Shown one piece after another: positions 24,678-33,763 of a stretch of 64,000 bases of DNA. The notes beneath the pieces are model-generated. The model did not search any database. It saw nothing but the letters and a program-made list of their open reading frames with translations, and was not told the origin of the DNA. The position numbers were made by a program, and so were the translations under genes. Source of the stretch: Streptomyces sp. ISL-96 (GTDB lineage Bacteria; Actinomycetota; Actinomycetes; Streptomycetales; Streptomycetaceae). The stretch spans positions 62,001 through 126,000 of the forward strand of contig NZ_JAGGPA010000002.1 in NCBI RefSeq assembly GCF_018614035.1. The letters run 5' to 3'. Numbering within the stretch: position 1 is the first letter of the stretch; each line of letters begins with the position of its first letter.

Positions 24678-25949
24678 ATGACTACGCCCCATCAGATCAC
24701 CAGGACCACCGCCGCCACGCTCGCGGCGCTGCTCGCGCTGACCGCGGCCGGGTGCAGCTCGAAGGCGAAGGACACCAAGGACGACAAGGCGGGGGCCGGC
24801 GGCGTCAAGACCGGTCAGGGCGTCACGGACAAGACGATCAAGCTCGGTGTACTGACCGACATGACCGGCGTCTACGCATCGCTCGGCAAGAGCGTCACCC
24901 AGGCCCAGCAGCTGTACGCGAAGCAGACCAACGCCGACGGCGGCATCTGCGGCCGGAAGGTCGAACTCGTGGTGCGCGACCACGGCTACGACCCGCAGAA
25001 GGCCGTCTCCGGCTACACCGAGCTGTCGCCGCAGGTCCTCGGCTTCGCCCAGTTCATCGGCTCGCCCTTCGTCGCCGCCGTCAAGCAGCGCGTCGAAGGC
25101 CAGGACAAGGGCCTGGTCATCCCGCAGGCATGGTCGGCCTCGCTGCTGGGCAGCCCGTACATCCGCGTCATAGGCAACACGTACGACGTCGAGACCATCA
25201 ACGCCATCGACTTCCTGACGAAGGACAAGGGCCTGAAGAAGGGCGACAAGATCGGCCACGTCTACTTCGAGGGCGACTACGGCGAGAACGCGCTGGCCGG
25301 GGCGCAGTACGCGGCCGAGAAGGCCGGGCTGACCGTCGTCGAGCAGAAGATCAAGCCGACCGACAACGACATGACGGCCCAGGTCACGGCCCTCAAGAAA
25401 GCCGGCGTCAAGGGAGTCGTCATCAGCGCGGGACCGCGCCAGGCGGCCTCGTTCGTCGGCGTCGCGGCGGCGGTCAAGCTCCAGGTGCCGATCATCGGCA
25501 ACAACTCGGCGTTCTCGCCGCAGCTGCTCGCCACCCAGGCCGGACCGGCGCTCATGAAGAACTACTACATCGCCAACCCCACCGAGCCGATCGGCACCGG
25601 CACACCGGCCGCCAAGAAGCTCGTCGCCGACTACAAGGCGGCGTACCCCTCGGACGCGCTCGACAACGGCGTGGTGGCCGGCTGGACGGCCGTCTCGGTC
25701 TTCGGTGAGGCGCTGAAGAAGGCGTGTACGTCGAAGGATCTGACCCGTGAGGGCGTCGGCAAGGCCCTGCTGACCATCAACGCGTACGACTCGGGCTTCG
25801 GCACCACGCACGACTTCAGTGACCCGAAGGCGCCCTCCTCGCGCCAGACCGTCATCCTGCGGCCGGACAAGAAGGTGACCGGCGGCACAAAGGTGGTGCG
25901 GGAGGCGGAGGTCTCGGAGGCCGCCAAGAGCTTCACCGTGGGCGGCTGA
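24678..25949 (+). CDS. ABC transporter substrate-binding lipoprotein (LivK-like)
   Basis: 423 aa. The N-terminus is a lipoprotein signal with lipobox LTAAGC (cysteine about residue 25), followed by a charged linker and a type I periplasmic-binding fold starting TIKLGVLTDMTGVYASLG. It is the extracellular ligand receptor of the LivFGHM importer and the last gene of the operon; only 2 nt separate it from livM. The ligand cannot be read from the sequence. PucR control would fit purine-derived or ureide nitrogen sources as well as amino acids. A strong 18-bp stem terminator follows. Confidence 0.92.
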   Translation: MTTPHQITRTTAATLAALLALTAAGCSSKAKDTKDDKAGAGGVKTGQGVTDKTIKLGVLTDMTGVYASLGKSVTQAQQLYAKQTNADGGICGRKVELVVRDHGYDPQKAVSGYTELSPQVLGFAQFIGSPFVAAVKQRVEGQDKGLVIPQAWSASLLGSPYIRVIGNTYDVETINAIDFLTKDKGLKKGDKIGHVYFEGDYGENALAGAQYAAEKAGLTVVEQKIKPTDNDMTAQVTALKKAGVKGVVISAGPRQAASFVGVAAAVKLQVPIIGNNSAFSPQLLATQAGPALMKNYYIANPTEPIGTGTPAAKKLVADYKAAYPSDALDNGVVAGWTAVSVFGEALKKACTSKDLTREGVGKALLTINAYDSGFGTTHDFSDPKAPSSRQTVILRPDKKVTGGTKVVREAEVSEAAKSFTVGG

Positions 25950-25972
25950 CAGCCCCGTAGTAAGCAGGAGAA

Positions 25973-26014
25973 ACGACTGAGGGCCCCGGGGACGAACCCG
26001 GGGCCCTCAGTCGT
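25973..26014. terminator. Strong bidirectional hairpin terminator
   Basis: An 18-bp perfect stem (25973-25990 with 25997-26014) built on GACTGAGGGCCCCGGG with loop GACGAA, in the gap between the convergent importer operon and pssA. Because the stem is symmetric it should stop both transcripts. Confidence 0.9.
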
Positions 26015-26031
26015 GTACGTACGCCGGACGC

Positions 26032-26886
26032 TTACGGCAGCTGCGCCGCGCGCGCCTCGCGCCGGTTGTCGCGGAACGTGTTCACGCGCCGCGCGGTCGC
26101 GAAGAGCGGGATGACCGCGCCCATGACCACCTGGAGCGCACAGCCGGTGGCGAGGAGGACCTGGCCGCCGGGGGCGTCGAACGCCCAGGCCGCCAGCAGC
26201 CCCATCGCGCCGACGATCCAGGCGAGCATCGCCACCGCGAGGACACCCCGCGGCTTCGGGTACTCGACCCGGCTCACCATCAGCCACGCGACGCCGATGA
26301 TGGCGAGCAGCGTGGGGATGAAGGGCAGCTCCAACAGCACGATCGAGACGACCGTCAGCGCGCCGAAGGGGCTCGGCATGCCCTGGAACATGCCGTCCTT
26401 CAGCGTCACGCAGGAGAATCTGGCGAGCCTCAGGACCACCGCCAGCAGCACCACGATCGCCGCCAGTGCCGAAACGCGCTGGTGGGCGTCGTCCGCGACC
26501 ATTCCGTACACGAGTACGAAATAGGCGGGGGCGAGCCCGAAGCTGATCAGGTCGGAGAGGTTGTCCAGCTCCGCGCCCATCGGCGAGCTGCGCAGCTTGC
26601 GCGCCACGAGCCCGTCGCACAGGTCGAAGATCGCCGCGAGGAGCATCAGGATCACGGCGGTCGCGGCGCTGTGCCGCGCCATGCCGGTCTCCGCGCTGCC
26701 CTGGAGGTGCGGGATGAGGATTCCGGTGGTGGTGAAGTACACCGCCATGAATCCGCAGGTGGCGTTGCCGAGAGTGAGGGTGTCCGCTATTGACAGCCGC
26801 AGAGACAGCGGCATGTCCTCGGCGTCGGCCTCTTCCTCGGCCTCCGGCACCCAGCCGGCCTGGGTCTCAGGATCAGTCACGGTCAA
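26032..26886 (-). CDS. pssA: CDP-diacylglycerol-serine O-phosphatidyltransferase
   Basis: 284 aa membrane enzyme that makes phosphatidylserine. The CDP-alcohol phosphotransferase motif is complete in DLCDGLVARKLRSSPMGAEL followed by DNLSDLISFG, carrying the essential aspartates. Seven to eight hydrophobic segments follow a 30-residue acidic N-terminal tail. It overlaps the end of the psd gene by 14 nt, so the two consecutive steps to phosphatidylethanolamine are coupled in one operon. Confidence 0.93.
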   Translation of the reverse strand: MTVTDPETQAGWVPEAEEEADAEDMPLSLRLSIADTLTLGNATCGFMAVYFTTTGILIPHLQGSAETGMARHSAATAVILMLLAAIFDLCDGLVARKLRSSPMGAELDNLSDLISFGLAPAYFVLVYGMVADDAHQRVSALAAIVVLLAVVLRLARFSCVTLKDGMFQGMPSPFGALTVVSIVLLELPFIPTLLAIIGVAWLMVSRVEYPKPRGVLAVAMLAWIVGAMGLLAAWAFDAPGGQVLLATGCALQVVMGAVIPLFATARRVNTFRDNRREARAAQLP

Positions 26887-27529
26887 TTCGAGTCACCCCC
26901 GCGGTGGTGACCTGGCCGACCTCGACATCGGCCTCGACACCTTCGGGGAGGTAGATGTCGACGCGCGAACCGAACCGGATCAGGCCGATGCGCTCGCCCT
27001 GCTCGACCTTCGTACCCTGCGGGATGTACGGGACGATGCGGCGGGCGACGGCGCCGGCGATCTGGATCATCTCGATGTCACCGAGCTCGGTGTCGAAGTG
27101 CCAGACAACGCGCTCGTTGTTCTCGCTCTCCTTGTTGAACGCCGGAACGAACCCACCGGGGATGTGCTCGACCGACGTCACCGTGCCCGCGAGCGGGGCG
27201 CGGTTGACGTGGACGTTCAGCGGGCTCATGAAGATCGCGACGCGGGTACGTCCGTCCTTCCACGGCATGATGCTCTGCACCACTCCGTCGGCCGGGGAGA
27301 TGACCCGGCCCTGAGTGATCTCGCGCTCGGGATCGCGGAAGAACCACAGCATGCCCGCCGCGAGCGCGGTGGTGGGCACGGCGACGGCGGCCCAGCGTCC
27401 GGACTTGCGAGCCCGGACGAGGCTGAGCGCCGCGGTGGCGACGGTCGGCAGAAGCCACGGCGATGCTCCGCGAGCAAGGCGTCCCTTGAGGAGGCCGTCG
27501 CGTGGTGCAGAGGTTTGGCTGTGGGGCAT
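26873..27529 (-). CDS. psd: Phosphatidylserine decarboxylase, short type
   Basis: 218 aa proenzyme of the short (type II, archaeal/alphaproteobacterial-like) Psd family. The self-cleavage site is FGSR in GLIRFGSRVDIYLP near the C-terminus; the serine becomes the pyruvoyl cofactor of the alpha chain. A hydrophobic segment (about 30-62) anchors it to the membrane, and the core FFRDPEREITQGRVISPADG with FMSPLNVHVNRAP is typical. ATG 27529 is chosen because GAAGG lies upstream. It makes phosphatidylethanolamine, with pssA downstream. Confidence 0.92.
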   Translation of the reverse strand: MPHSQTSAPRDGLLKGRLARGASPWLLPTVATAALSLVRARKSGRWAAVAVPTTALAAGMLWFFRDPEREITQGRVISPADGVVQSIMPWKDGRTRVAIFMSPLNVHVNRAPLAGTVTSVEHIPGGFVPAFNKESENNERVVWHFDTELGDIEMIQIAGAVARRIVPYIPQGTKVEQGERIGLIRFGSRVDIYLPEGVEADVEVGQVTTAGVTRIDRD

Positions 27530-27710
27530 GGATGACCTTCGTAGCGGATGATGCCGCGCTGGCAACAGGGGGACGGCGGCTTATCGGCGATGGTAGCGGT
27601 TGCGGGGCGCAACTGGGCAAGCCAGAAGCCGAGTCGGACGACCGGAAGCCGACGCCAAAGGGTGCCAGGGTGTGATCTTTTTCGCGGTGATTTACCCGCA
27701 AAAGGTGCAA

Positions 27711-28916
27711 TCAGCCCTGGAATCGGTACTCTTCGAGGAGTCGCCGGCCGATGATCATTTTCTGGATCTCGGCGGTACCTTCACCGATGAGCAGCATCGG
27801 CGCCTCACGGTAGAGACGCTCGATCTCGTACTCCTTCGAGAACCCGTAACCGCCATGGATACGGAAGGCGTCCTCGACGACTTCCTTGCAGTATTCGGAG
27901 GCGAGGTACTTCGCCATCCCTGCCTCTAGGTCGTTTCGTTCCCCGGAGTCCTTTTTGCGTGCTGCGTTCACCATCATCGCATGCGCGGCCTCGACCTTGG
28001 TAGCCATGTCGGCCAGCTTGAACTGAATCGCCTGGTGCTGAGCGATCGGCTTGCCGAAAGTGTGACGTTGCTGGGCATATGAGACACCCAATTCGAACGC
28101 ACGCTGTGCTACGCCGCAGCCACGCGCCGCCACATTGACGCGGCCGACCTCCACGCCGTCCATCATTTGGTAAAACCCTCGGCCGGTTGTCCCACCGAGT
28201 ACACGATTGGCCGGAATGCGCAGTCCGTCCATGATCAGTTCGGTGGTGTCGACGCCCTTGTAGCCCATCTTGTCGATCTTCCCGGGGATGGTCAGGCCGG
28301 GCCGCACCTCACCGAAGCCCGGCTCCTTCTCCACCAGGAAGGTCGTCATCTGCTTGTGCGGGGGCGAGCCCTCGGGGAGACCCTCGTCACTGCGGCACAG
28401 GACGGCGACGAGCGTGGACGAGCCGCCGTTCGTCAGCCACATCTTCTGGCCGGTCAGGACGTACTCGTCACCGTCCTTCACGCCCTTGGACGTGATCGCC
28501 GACACATCAGAGCCGAGCGCCGGCTCCGACATCGAGAACGCGCCCCGCACCTCCCCGAGCGCCATGCGCGGCAGGAAGGTGTCCTTCTGCTCCTGCGTGC
28601 CGTGCTGCTTGAGCATGTACGCCACGATGAAGTGCGTGTTGATGATCCCGGAGACGCTCATCCAGCCACGAGCTATCTCTTCGACGCACAGCGCGTATGT
28701 GAGAAGGGACTCACCCAGGCCGCCGTACTCCTCGGGGATCATCAGCCCGAAGAGTCCGAGCTCCTTGAGGCCCTCGACGATCTCCGTCGGGTACTCGTCG
28801 CGGTGCTCGAGCTCGGTCGCGACAGGAAGGATCTCCTTGTCGACGAAGTTCCTGACGGTCGCCAGGATCTCCTGCTGGATGTCGGTCAGACCGGCGGTCT
28901 GGGCGAGACGGGCCAT
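27711..28916 (-). CDS. mcd: Acyl-CoA dehydrogenase, probable (2S)-methylsuccinyl-CoA dehydrogenase
   Basis: 401 aa FAD acyl-CoA dehydrogenase with standard N-terminal helical, middle beta (FSMSEPALGSDVSAI, KMWLTNGG) and C-terminal helical domains. Family signatures are RIHGGYGFSKEYEIERLYR and LLIGEGTAEIQ. Assignment to methylsuccinyl-CoA to mesaconyl-CoA oxidation comes from its position as last gene of a ccr-ecm-mcl-mch series. It lacks the long N-terminal extension I recall for the proteobacterial enzyme. 2 nt separate it from mch. Flavin reoxidation would use an electron-transfer flavoprotein encoded elsewhere. Confidence 0.85.
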   Translation of the reverse strand: MARLAQTAGLTDIQQEILATVRNFVDKEILPVATELEHRDEYPTEIVEGLKELGLFGLMIPEEYGGLGESLLTYALCVEEIARGWMSVSGIINTHFIVAYMLKQHGTQEQKDTFLPRMALGEVRGAFSMSEPALGSDVSAITSKGVKDGDEYVLTGQKMWLTNGGSSTLVAVLCRSDEGLPEGSPPHKQMTTFLVEKEPGFGEVRPGLTIPGKIDKMGYKGVDTTELIMDGLRIPANRVLGGTTGRGFYQMMDGVEVGRVNVAARGCGVAQRAFELGVSYAQQRHTFGKPIAQHQAIQFKLADMATKVEAAHAMMVNAARKKDSGERNDLEAGMAKYLASEYCKEVVEDAFRIHGGYGFSKEYEIERLYREAPMLLIGEGTAEIQKMIIGRRLLEEYRFQG

Positions 28917-28918
28917 GG

Positions 28919-29431
28919 CTACTTCTCCTGCGTCTTCGGCTCTGGGCGGCCGGGCTGCTCGCCGCCGCGCTCCTTGATGTACGTCTCGGTCGGGACCATC
29001 ACCTTGCGCCGGAACACGCAGACGACGGTGCCGTCCTGCTTGTAGCCCTTCGTCTCGACGTAGACGATGCCGCGGTCGTTCTTGGACTTGGACGGCGTCT
29101 TGTCGAGGACGGTCGTCTCGCCGTAGATGGTGTCGCCGTGGAAGGTCGGCGCGATGTGCTTGAGCGACTCGACCTCCAGGTTGGCGATGGCCTTCCCGGA
29201 CACGTCCGGCACCGACATGCCGAGCAGCAGCGAGTAGATGTAGTTGCCGACGACGACGTTCTTGCCGAAGTCGGTCGTCTTCTCGGCGTAGTTGCTGTCC
29301 ATGTGCAGCGGGTGGTGGTTCATGGTCAGCAGGCAGAAGAGGTGGTCGTCGTACTCCGTGACCGTCTTTCCGGGCCAGTGCTTGTAGACGGCGCCGATCT
29401 CGAACTCTTCGTAAGTGCGTCCGAACTGCAT
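28919..29431 (-). CDS. mch: MaoC-like hot-dog hydratase, probable mesaconyl-CoA hydratase
   Basis: 170 aa, one hot-dog fold of the MaoC family. The catalytic helix region has LTMNHHPLHMDSNYAEKT followed by the FGKNVVVGNY turn, where H and D/N residues act in hydration. Between Mcl and Mcd in the operon, it should hydrate mesaconyl-C1-CoA to beta-methylmalyl-CoA. It is half the length I recall for the alphaproteobacterial enzyme, so the active form is probably a homodimer that mimics the double hot-dog. ATG 29431 starts 2 nt after the mcl stop. Confidence 0.83.
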   Translation of the reverse strand: MQFGRTYEEFEIGAVYKHWPGKTVTEYDDHLFCLLTMNHHPLHMDSNYAEKTTDFGKNVVVGNYIYSLLLGMSVPDVSGKAIANLEVESLKHIAPTFHGDTIYGETTVLDKTPSKSKNDRGIVYVETKGYKQDGTVVCVFRRKVMVPTETYIKERGGEQPGRPEPKTQEK

Positions 29432-29433
29432 GA

Positions 29434-30408
29434 TCAGGCCTCCGGGGCTTCGAACTTGGAGGTGCGCTGCATGCCGGCCGCGCGTCCCTTGCCGGAGATG
29501 ACCAGGGCCATCTTGCGGCTGGCCTCGTCGATCATCTCGTCGCCGAGCATCGCGGAGCCCTTCTTGCCGCCGACCTCGGACGTGCACCACTCGTACGCGT
29601 CGAGAATCATCTCCGCGTGGTCGTAGTCCTCCTGCGAGGGCGAGAACACCTCGTTGGCCGCGTCGACCTGACCCGGGTGCAGCACCCACTTGCCGTCGAA
29701 GCCCAGCGCTGCCGCACGGCCCGCGACCTCGCGGTACGCGTCCACGTCGCGGATCTGGAGGAAGGGACCGTCGATCGCCTGGAGGTCGTGCGTACGGGCC
29801 GCCATCAGGATGCGCATGAGGATGTAGTGGTATGCATCGGCGCCGTAGCCGGGGGGCTGCATGCCGACGACCAGGGTCTTCATGTTGATCGAGGCCATGA
29901 AGTCCGCCGGGCCGAAGATGATCGTCTCGAGGCGCGGCGAGGCGGCGGCGATCTCGTCGACGTTCACCAGGCCCTTCGCGTTCTCGATCTGCGCCTCGAT
30001 GCCGATCTTGCCGACCTCGAAGCCCATCGTCTTCTCGATCTGGGTCAGCAGGAGGTCGAGCGCGACGACCTGCTGGGCGTCCTGGACCTTCGGCAGCATG
30101 ATGCAGTCGAGGTTCGGGCCCGCGCCCTCGACGACCGTGACGACATCGCGGTACGTCCAGTGAGTCGTCCAGTCGTTGACCCGCACGACCCGGGTCTTGC
30201 CCGTCCAGTCACCGTTGTTCAGCGCGTCGACGATGGTGTGCCGGGCGCCTTCCTTGGCGAGCGGCGCGCACGCGTCCTCCAGGTCCAGGAAGACCTGGTC
30301 GGCCGGCAGGCCCTGGGCCTTCTCCAGGAAGCGCGGGTTCGAGCCGGGAACCGCGAGGCAGGAGCGGCGCGGGCGCAGCCGGTTCACGGCGGGCGTGGGC
30401 GTGGTCAT
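29434..30408 (-). CDS. mcl: HpcH/HpaI-CitE-type lyase, probable malyl/beta-methylmalyl-CoA lyase
   Basis: 324 aa CitE-like TIM barrel. Visible features are the N-terminal RRSCLAVPGSNPRFLEKA, acidic ligands in VFLDLEDACAP and the IGIEAQIENAKGLVNVDEIA strand whose glutamate binds Mg. In the operon it should cleave (2R,3S)-beta-methylmalyl-CoA to glyoxylate and propionyl-CoA, and may also condense glyoxylate with acetyl-CoA. It overlaps ecm by 4 nt (ATGA). Confidence 0.88.
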   Translation of the reverse strand: MTTPTPAVNRLRPRRSCLAVPGSNPRFLEKAQGLPADQVFLDLEDACAPLAKEGARHTIVDALNNGDWTGKTRVVRVNDWTTHWTYRDVVTVVEGAGPNLDCIMLPKVQDAQQVVALDLLLTQIEKTMGFEVGKIGIEAQIENAKGLVNVDEIAAASPRLETIIFGPADFMASINMKTLVVGMQPPGYGADAYHYILMRILMAARTHDLQAIDGPFLQIRDVDAYREVAGRAAALGFDGKWVLHPGQVDAANEVFSPSQEDYDHAEMILDAYEWCTSEVGGKKGSAMLGDEMIDEASRKMALVISGKGRAAGMQRTSKFEAPEA

Positions 30409-32426
30409 GCGGAGACCTCCAGAGGGTCGAGCTTGTTCGCTTTCCGGATCTCGTCGACGATACGGCCGATGATCTCCGTGATACCGAAGTCCTTAGGGGT
30501 GAAAACTGCGGCCACTCCGGCAGCCCGCAGCGCCTCGGCGTCCGCCGGCGGGATGATCCCGCCCGCGATCACCGGAATGTCGGCGGCGCCGGCCTCTCGC
30601 AGGCGTACGAGAACATCCGGCACCAGTTCGGCGTGCGAGCCGGACAGGATCGACAGACCGACGCAGTGCACGTCCTCGGCGAGGGCGGCGCTCACGATCT
30701 GTTCGGGCGTGAGCCTGATGCCCTGGTAGACCACCTCGAAGCCCGCGTCGCGCGCTCGTACGGCGATCTGCTCGGCGCCGTTGGAGTGCCCGTCCAGGCC
30801 GGGCTTGCCGACCAGCAGGCGCAGCCGCCCCGAGCCGAGCTCGTCGGCCGTACGGGACACCTTCTCCCGTACGTACGCGAGTGGCGTGCCCGCCTCGGCG
30901 GTGACCGCGACCGGGGCGCTGCTCACGCCCGTCGGCGCGCGGAATTCGCCGAAGACGTCCCGCAGCGCCCAGGACCACTCGCCGGTGGTGACGCCCGCAC
31001 GGGCGCACTCGACGGTGGCGGCCATCAGGTTCTCGGTGCCCGCGGCAGCCCTCTTGAGGGCCGCCAGGGCCTCGGAGGCGCGGGCCTCGTCGCGGTTGTC
31101 GCGCCACTCGTGGAGCTTGGCGACGACGCGGGCCTCGTTGGCCGGGTCGACCGTCATGATCGCACCGTCCAGGTCCGCGGTGAGCGGGCTGGGTGCGGTC
31201 GACTCGTAGCAGTTGACGCCGACGATCTTCTCGTCGCCGGACTCGATGCGCGCGCGGCGCTCCGCGTGCGAGGAGACCAGCTGCGACTTGAGGTAGCCGG
31301 ACTCGACGGCGGCCATCGCGCCGCCCATCTCCTCGATGCGGTCCATCTCGGCGAAGGACTCGGCGACCAGCGCCTCGACCTTGGCCTCGATGACGTGCGA
31401 CCCGGCGAAGATGTCCTCGTACTCCAGCAGATCGCTCTCCAGCGCGAGGACCTGCTGTATGCGCAGCGACCACTGCTGGTCCCAGGGGCGGGGCAGACCC
31501 AGCGCCTCGTTCCAGGCGGGCAGCTGCACGGCGCGGGCGCGGGCGTCCTTGGAGAGGGTGACGGCCAGCATTTCGAGGACGATGCGCTGGACGTTGTTCT
31601 CCGGCTGCGCCTCGGTGAGGCCCAGTGAGTTGACCTGCACGCCATAGCGGAAGCGGCGCTGCTTCTCGTTCTCGATGCCGTAGCGCTCGCGCGTGACCTT
31701 GTCCCAGATGCGGCCGAAGGCGCGCATCTTGCACATCTCCTCGACGAAGCGGACGCCCGCGTTCACGAAGAAGGAGATACGGGCGACGACGTCCCCGAAC
31801 TTCTCCGGCGGCACCTGACCGCTGTCCCGTACGGCGTCGAGGACGGCGATCGCCGTGCTCATGGCGTACGCGATCTCCTGGACCGGTGTGGCGCCGGCCT
31901 CCTGGAGGTGGTAGCTGCAGATGTTGATCGGGTTCCACTTGGGGATGTGGTTCACCGTGTAGGTGATCATGTCCGTCGTCAGGCGCAGGCTGGGCACCGG
32001 CGGGAAGACGTGCGTCCCGCGCGACAGGTACTCCTTGACGATGTCGTTCTGCGTCGTCCCCTGGAGCTTGGTGATGGCCTCCTTGTCGAGACCTTGCTCC
32101 TCCGCGACCACCTGGTACATCGCCAGCAGCCACATGGCCGTGGCGTTGATGGTCATCGAGGTGTTCATCTGCTCCAGGGGGATGTCCTGGAACAGCCGCC
32201 GCATGTCACCGAGATGGGAGACCGGGACCCCGACCCGGCCGACCTCGCCGCGGGCGAGGATGTGGTCGGGGTCGTAGCCGGTCTGCGTCGGAAGGTCGAA
32301 CGCGACCGACAGGCCGGTCTGGCCCTTGGCGAGGTTGTTGCGGTACAGCTCGTTGGACGCCTCGGCGGTCGAGTGACCGGCGTACGTCCGCATGAGCCAG
32401 GGCCGGTCCTTCCGACGCTCGCCCAT
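30405..32426 (-). CDS. ecm: Ethylmalonyl-CoA mutase (coenzyme B12-dependent)
   Basis: 673 aa single-chain mutase: an N-terminal substrate barrel opening with RPWLMRTYAGHSTAEASNEL, and a C-terminal cobalamin domain (about 530-670) with the base-off motif GLDGHSNGAEQ, H547 being the lower cobalt ligand. The length and AGHSTAEASN form of the methylmalonyl-CoA mutase motif match the ethylmalonyl-CoA/MeaA subgroup rather than the heterodimeric MutAB. It converts (2R)-ethylmalonyl-CoA to methylsuccinyl-CoA. ATG shares its A with the ccr stop codon (TGATG), so it is translated directly after ccr. Confidence 0.93.
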   Translation of the reverse strand: MGERRKDRPWLMRTYAGHSTAEASNELYRNNLAKGQTGLSVAFDLPTQTGYDPDHILARGEVGRVGVPVSHLGDMRRLFQDIPLEQMNTSMTINATAMWLLAMYQVVAEEQGLDKEAITKLQGTTQNDIVKEYLSRGTHVFPPVPSLRLTTDMITYTVNHIPKWNPINICSYHLQEAGATPVQEIAYAMSTAIAVLDAVRDSGQVPPEKFGDVVARISFFVNAGVRFVEEMCKMRAFGRIWDKVTRERYGIENEKQRRFRYGVQVNSLGLTEAQPENNVQRIVLEMLAVTLSKDARARAVQLPAWNEALGLPRPWDQQWSLRIQQVLALESDLLEYEDIFAGSHVIEAKVEALVAESFAEMDRIEEMGGAMAAVESGYLKSQLVSSHAERRARIESGDEKIVGVNCYESTAPSPLTADLDGAIMTVDPANEARVVAKLHEWRDNRDEARASEALAALKRAAAGTENLMAATVECARAGVTTGEWSWALRDVFGEFRAPTGVSSAPVAVTAEAGTPLAYVREKVSRTADELGSGRLRLLVGKPGLDGHSNGAEQIAVRARDAGFEVVYQGIRLTPEQIVSAALAEDVHCVGLSILSGSHAELVPDVLVRLREAGAADIPVIAGGIIPPADAEALRAAGVAAVFTPKDFGITEIIGRIVDEIRKANKLDPLEVSA

Positions 32427-33763
32427 CAGATGTTCCGGAAGCGGTTGATGGCGTCGATGTGCTGCTCGCGCAGCTCGTGGTTACGGACACCGAGACCCTC
32501 GCGGGGTGCCAGCGCCAGCACGCCGACCTTGCCCTGGTGCAGGTTGCGGTGGACGTCGTACGCCGCCTGGCCGGTGTCCTCCAGCGAGTACACCTTCGAG
32601 AGGGTGGGGTGGATCTTGCCCTTGGCGATCAGGCGGTTGGCCTCCCACGCCTCGCGGTAGTTGGCGAAGTGCGAGCCGATGATCCGCTTCAGCGACATCC
32701 ACAGGTAGCGGTTGTCGTACTCGTGCATGTAGCCCGAGGTCGAGGCGCAGGTGGTGATCGTGCCGCCCTTGCGGGTGACGTAGACGCTCGCGCCGAAGGT
32801 CTCACGGCCGGGGTGCTCGAAGACGATGTCGATGTCCTCGCCGCCGGTGAGCTCGCGGATGCGCTTGCCGAAGCGCTTCCACTCCTTGGGGTCCTGGGTG
32901 TGCTCGTCCTTCCAGAACTTGTAGCCCTCGGCGTTGCGGTCGATGATCGCCTCGGCGCCCATCGCGCGGCAGATGTCCGCCTTCTGGTCGCTGGAGACGA
33001 CACAGATCGGGTTGGCGCCGCCGGCCAGCGCGAACTGGGTGGCGTACGAACCGAGTCCGCCGCTCGCGCCCCAGATCAGGACGTTGTCGCCCTGCTTCAT
33101 GCCGGCGCCGTTGCGCGAGACGAGCTGGCGGTACGCCGTCGAGTTGACCAGGCCGGGAGCCGCCGCCTCCTCCCAGCTGAGGTGGTCGGGCTTGGGCATC
33201 AGCTGGTTGGACTTGACGAGCGCGATCTCGGCGAGACCGCCGAAGTTCGTCTCGAAGCCCCAGATGCGCTGCTCGGGGTCGAGCATCGTGTCGTTGTGGC
33301 CGTCGGAGGACTCCAGCTCGACGGACAGGCAGTGCGCGACGACCTCGTCGCCGGGCTTCCAGGCGTTCACGCCGGGGCCGGTGCGCAGGACGACGCCGGC
33401 GAGGTCGGAGCCGATGACGTGGTACGGGAGGTCGTGGCGCTTGCTCAGGTCACTGAGCCTGCCGTACCGCTCCAGGAAGCCGAAGGTCGAGACGGGCTCG
33501 AAGATCGAGGTCCAGACGGAGTTGTAGTTGACCGAGCTGGCCATGACCGCCACCAGGGCCTCGCCCGGTCCGAGCTCGGGCACCGGCACGTCCTCGACGT
33601 GGAGGGACTTGCGGGGGTCCTTGTCCCGGCTGGCGACGCCGGCGAACATCTCGGCCTCGTCCTTGTGCACGGTCACCGCGCGGTACGACTCGGGGATGGA
33701 CAGGGCGGCGATGTCTGCGGCCGTACTGTCCTGCGACTGGATCGCGTCCAGGATTTCCTTCAC
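32426..33763 (-). CDS. ccr: Crotonyl-CoA carboxylase/reductase
   Basis: 445 aa MDR-family NADPH enzyme that reductively carboxylates crotonyl-CoA to ethylmalonyl-CoA. With GTG 33763 as residue 1 (GGAGG upstream), the four CO2-binding residues I recall for Kitasatospora Ccr fall exactly at N81 (SVNYNSVW), F170-E171 (WGFETNFGG) and H365 (IGSHFANYR). This supports both true carboxylase function and the chosen start. The Rossmann segment is VLIWGASGGLGSYATQFAL. It is the first gene of the ethylmalonyl-CoA operon and also supplies ethylmalonyl-CoA as a polyketide extender. A 218-nt structured leader and a promoter at 33988-34016 precede it. Confidence 0.97.
   Translation of the reverse strand: MKEILDAIQSQDSTAADIAALSIPESYRAVTVHKDEAEMFAGVASRDKDPRKSLHVEDVPVPELGPGEALVAVMASSVNYNSVWTSIFEPVSTFGFLERYGRLSDLSKRHDLPYHVIGSDLAGVVLRTGPGVNAWKPGDEVVAHCLSVELESSDGHNDTMLDPEQRIWGFETNFGGLAEIALVKSNQLMPKPDHLSWEEAAAPGLVNSTAYRQLVSRNGAGMKQGDNVLIWGASGGLGSYATQFALAGGANPICVVSSDQKADICRAMGAEAIIDRNAEGYKFWKDEHTQDPKEWKRFGKRIRELTGGEDIDIVFEHPGRETFGASVYVTRKGGTITTCASTSGYMHEYDNRYLWMSLKRIIGSHFANYREAWEANRLIAKGKIHPTLSKVYSLEDTGQAAYDVHRNLHQGKVGVLALAPREGLGVRNHELREQHIDAINRFRNI

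Noticed and set aside
24678..25949. Naming the importer as a true leucine/isoleucine/valine system
   Set aside because: Family names livFGHM are used for similarity only. The receptor's ligand cannot be read from sequence, and the PucR neighbour points to other possibilities.
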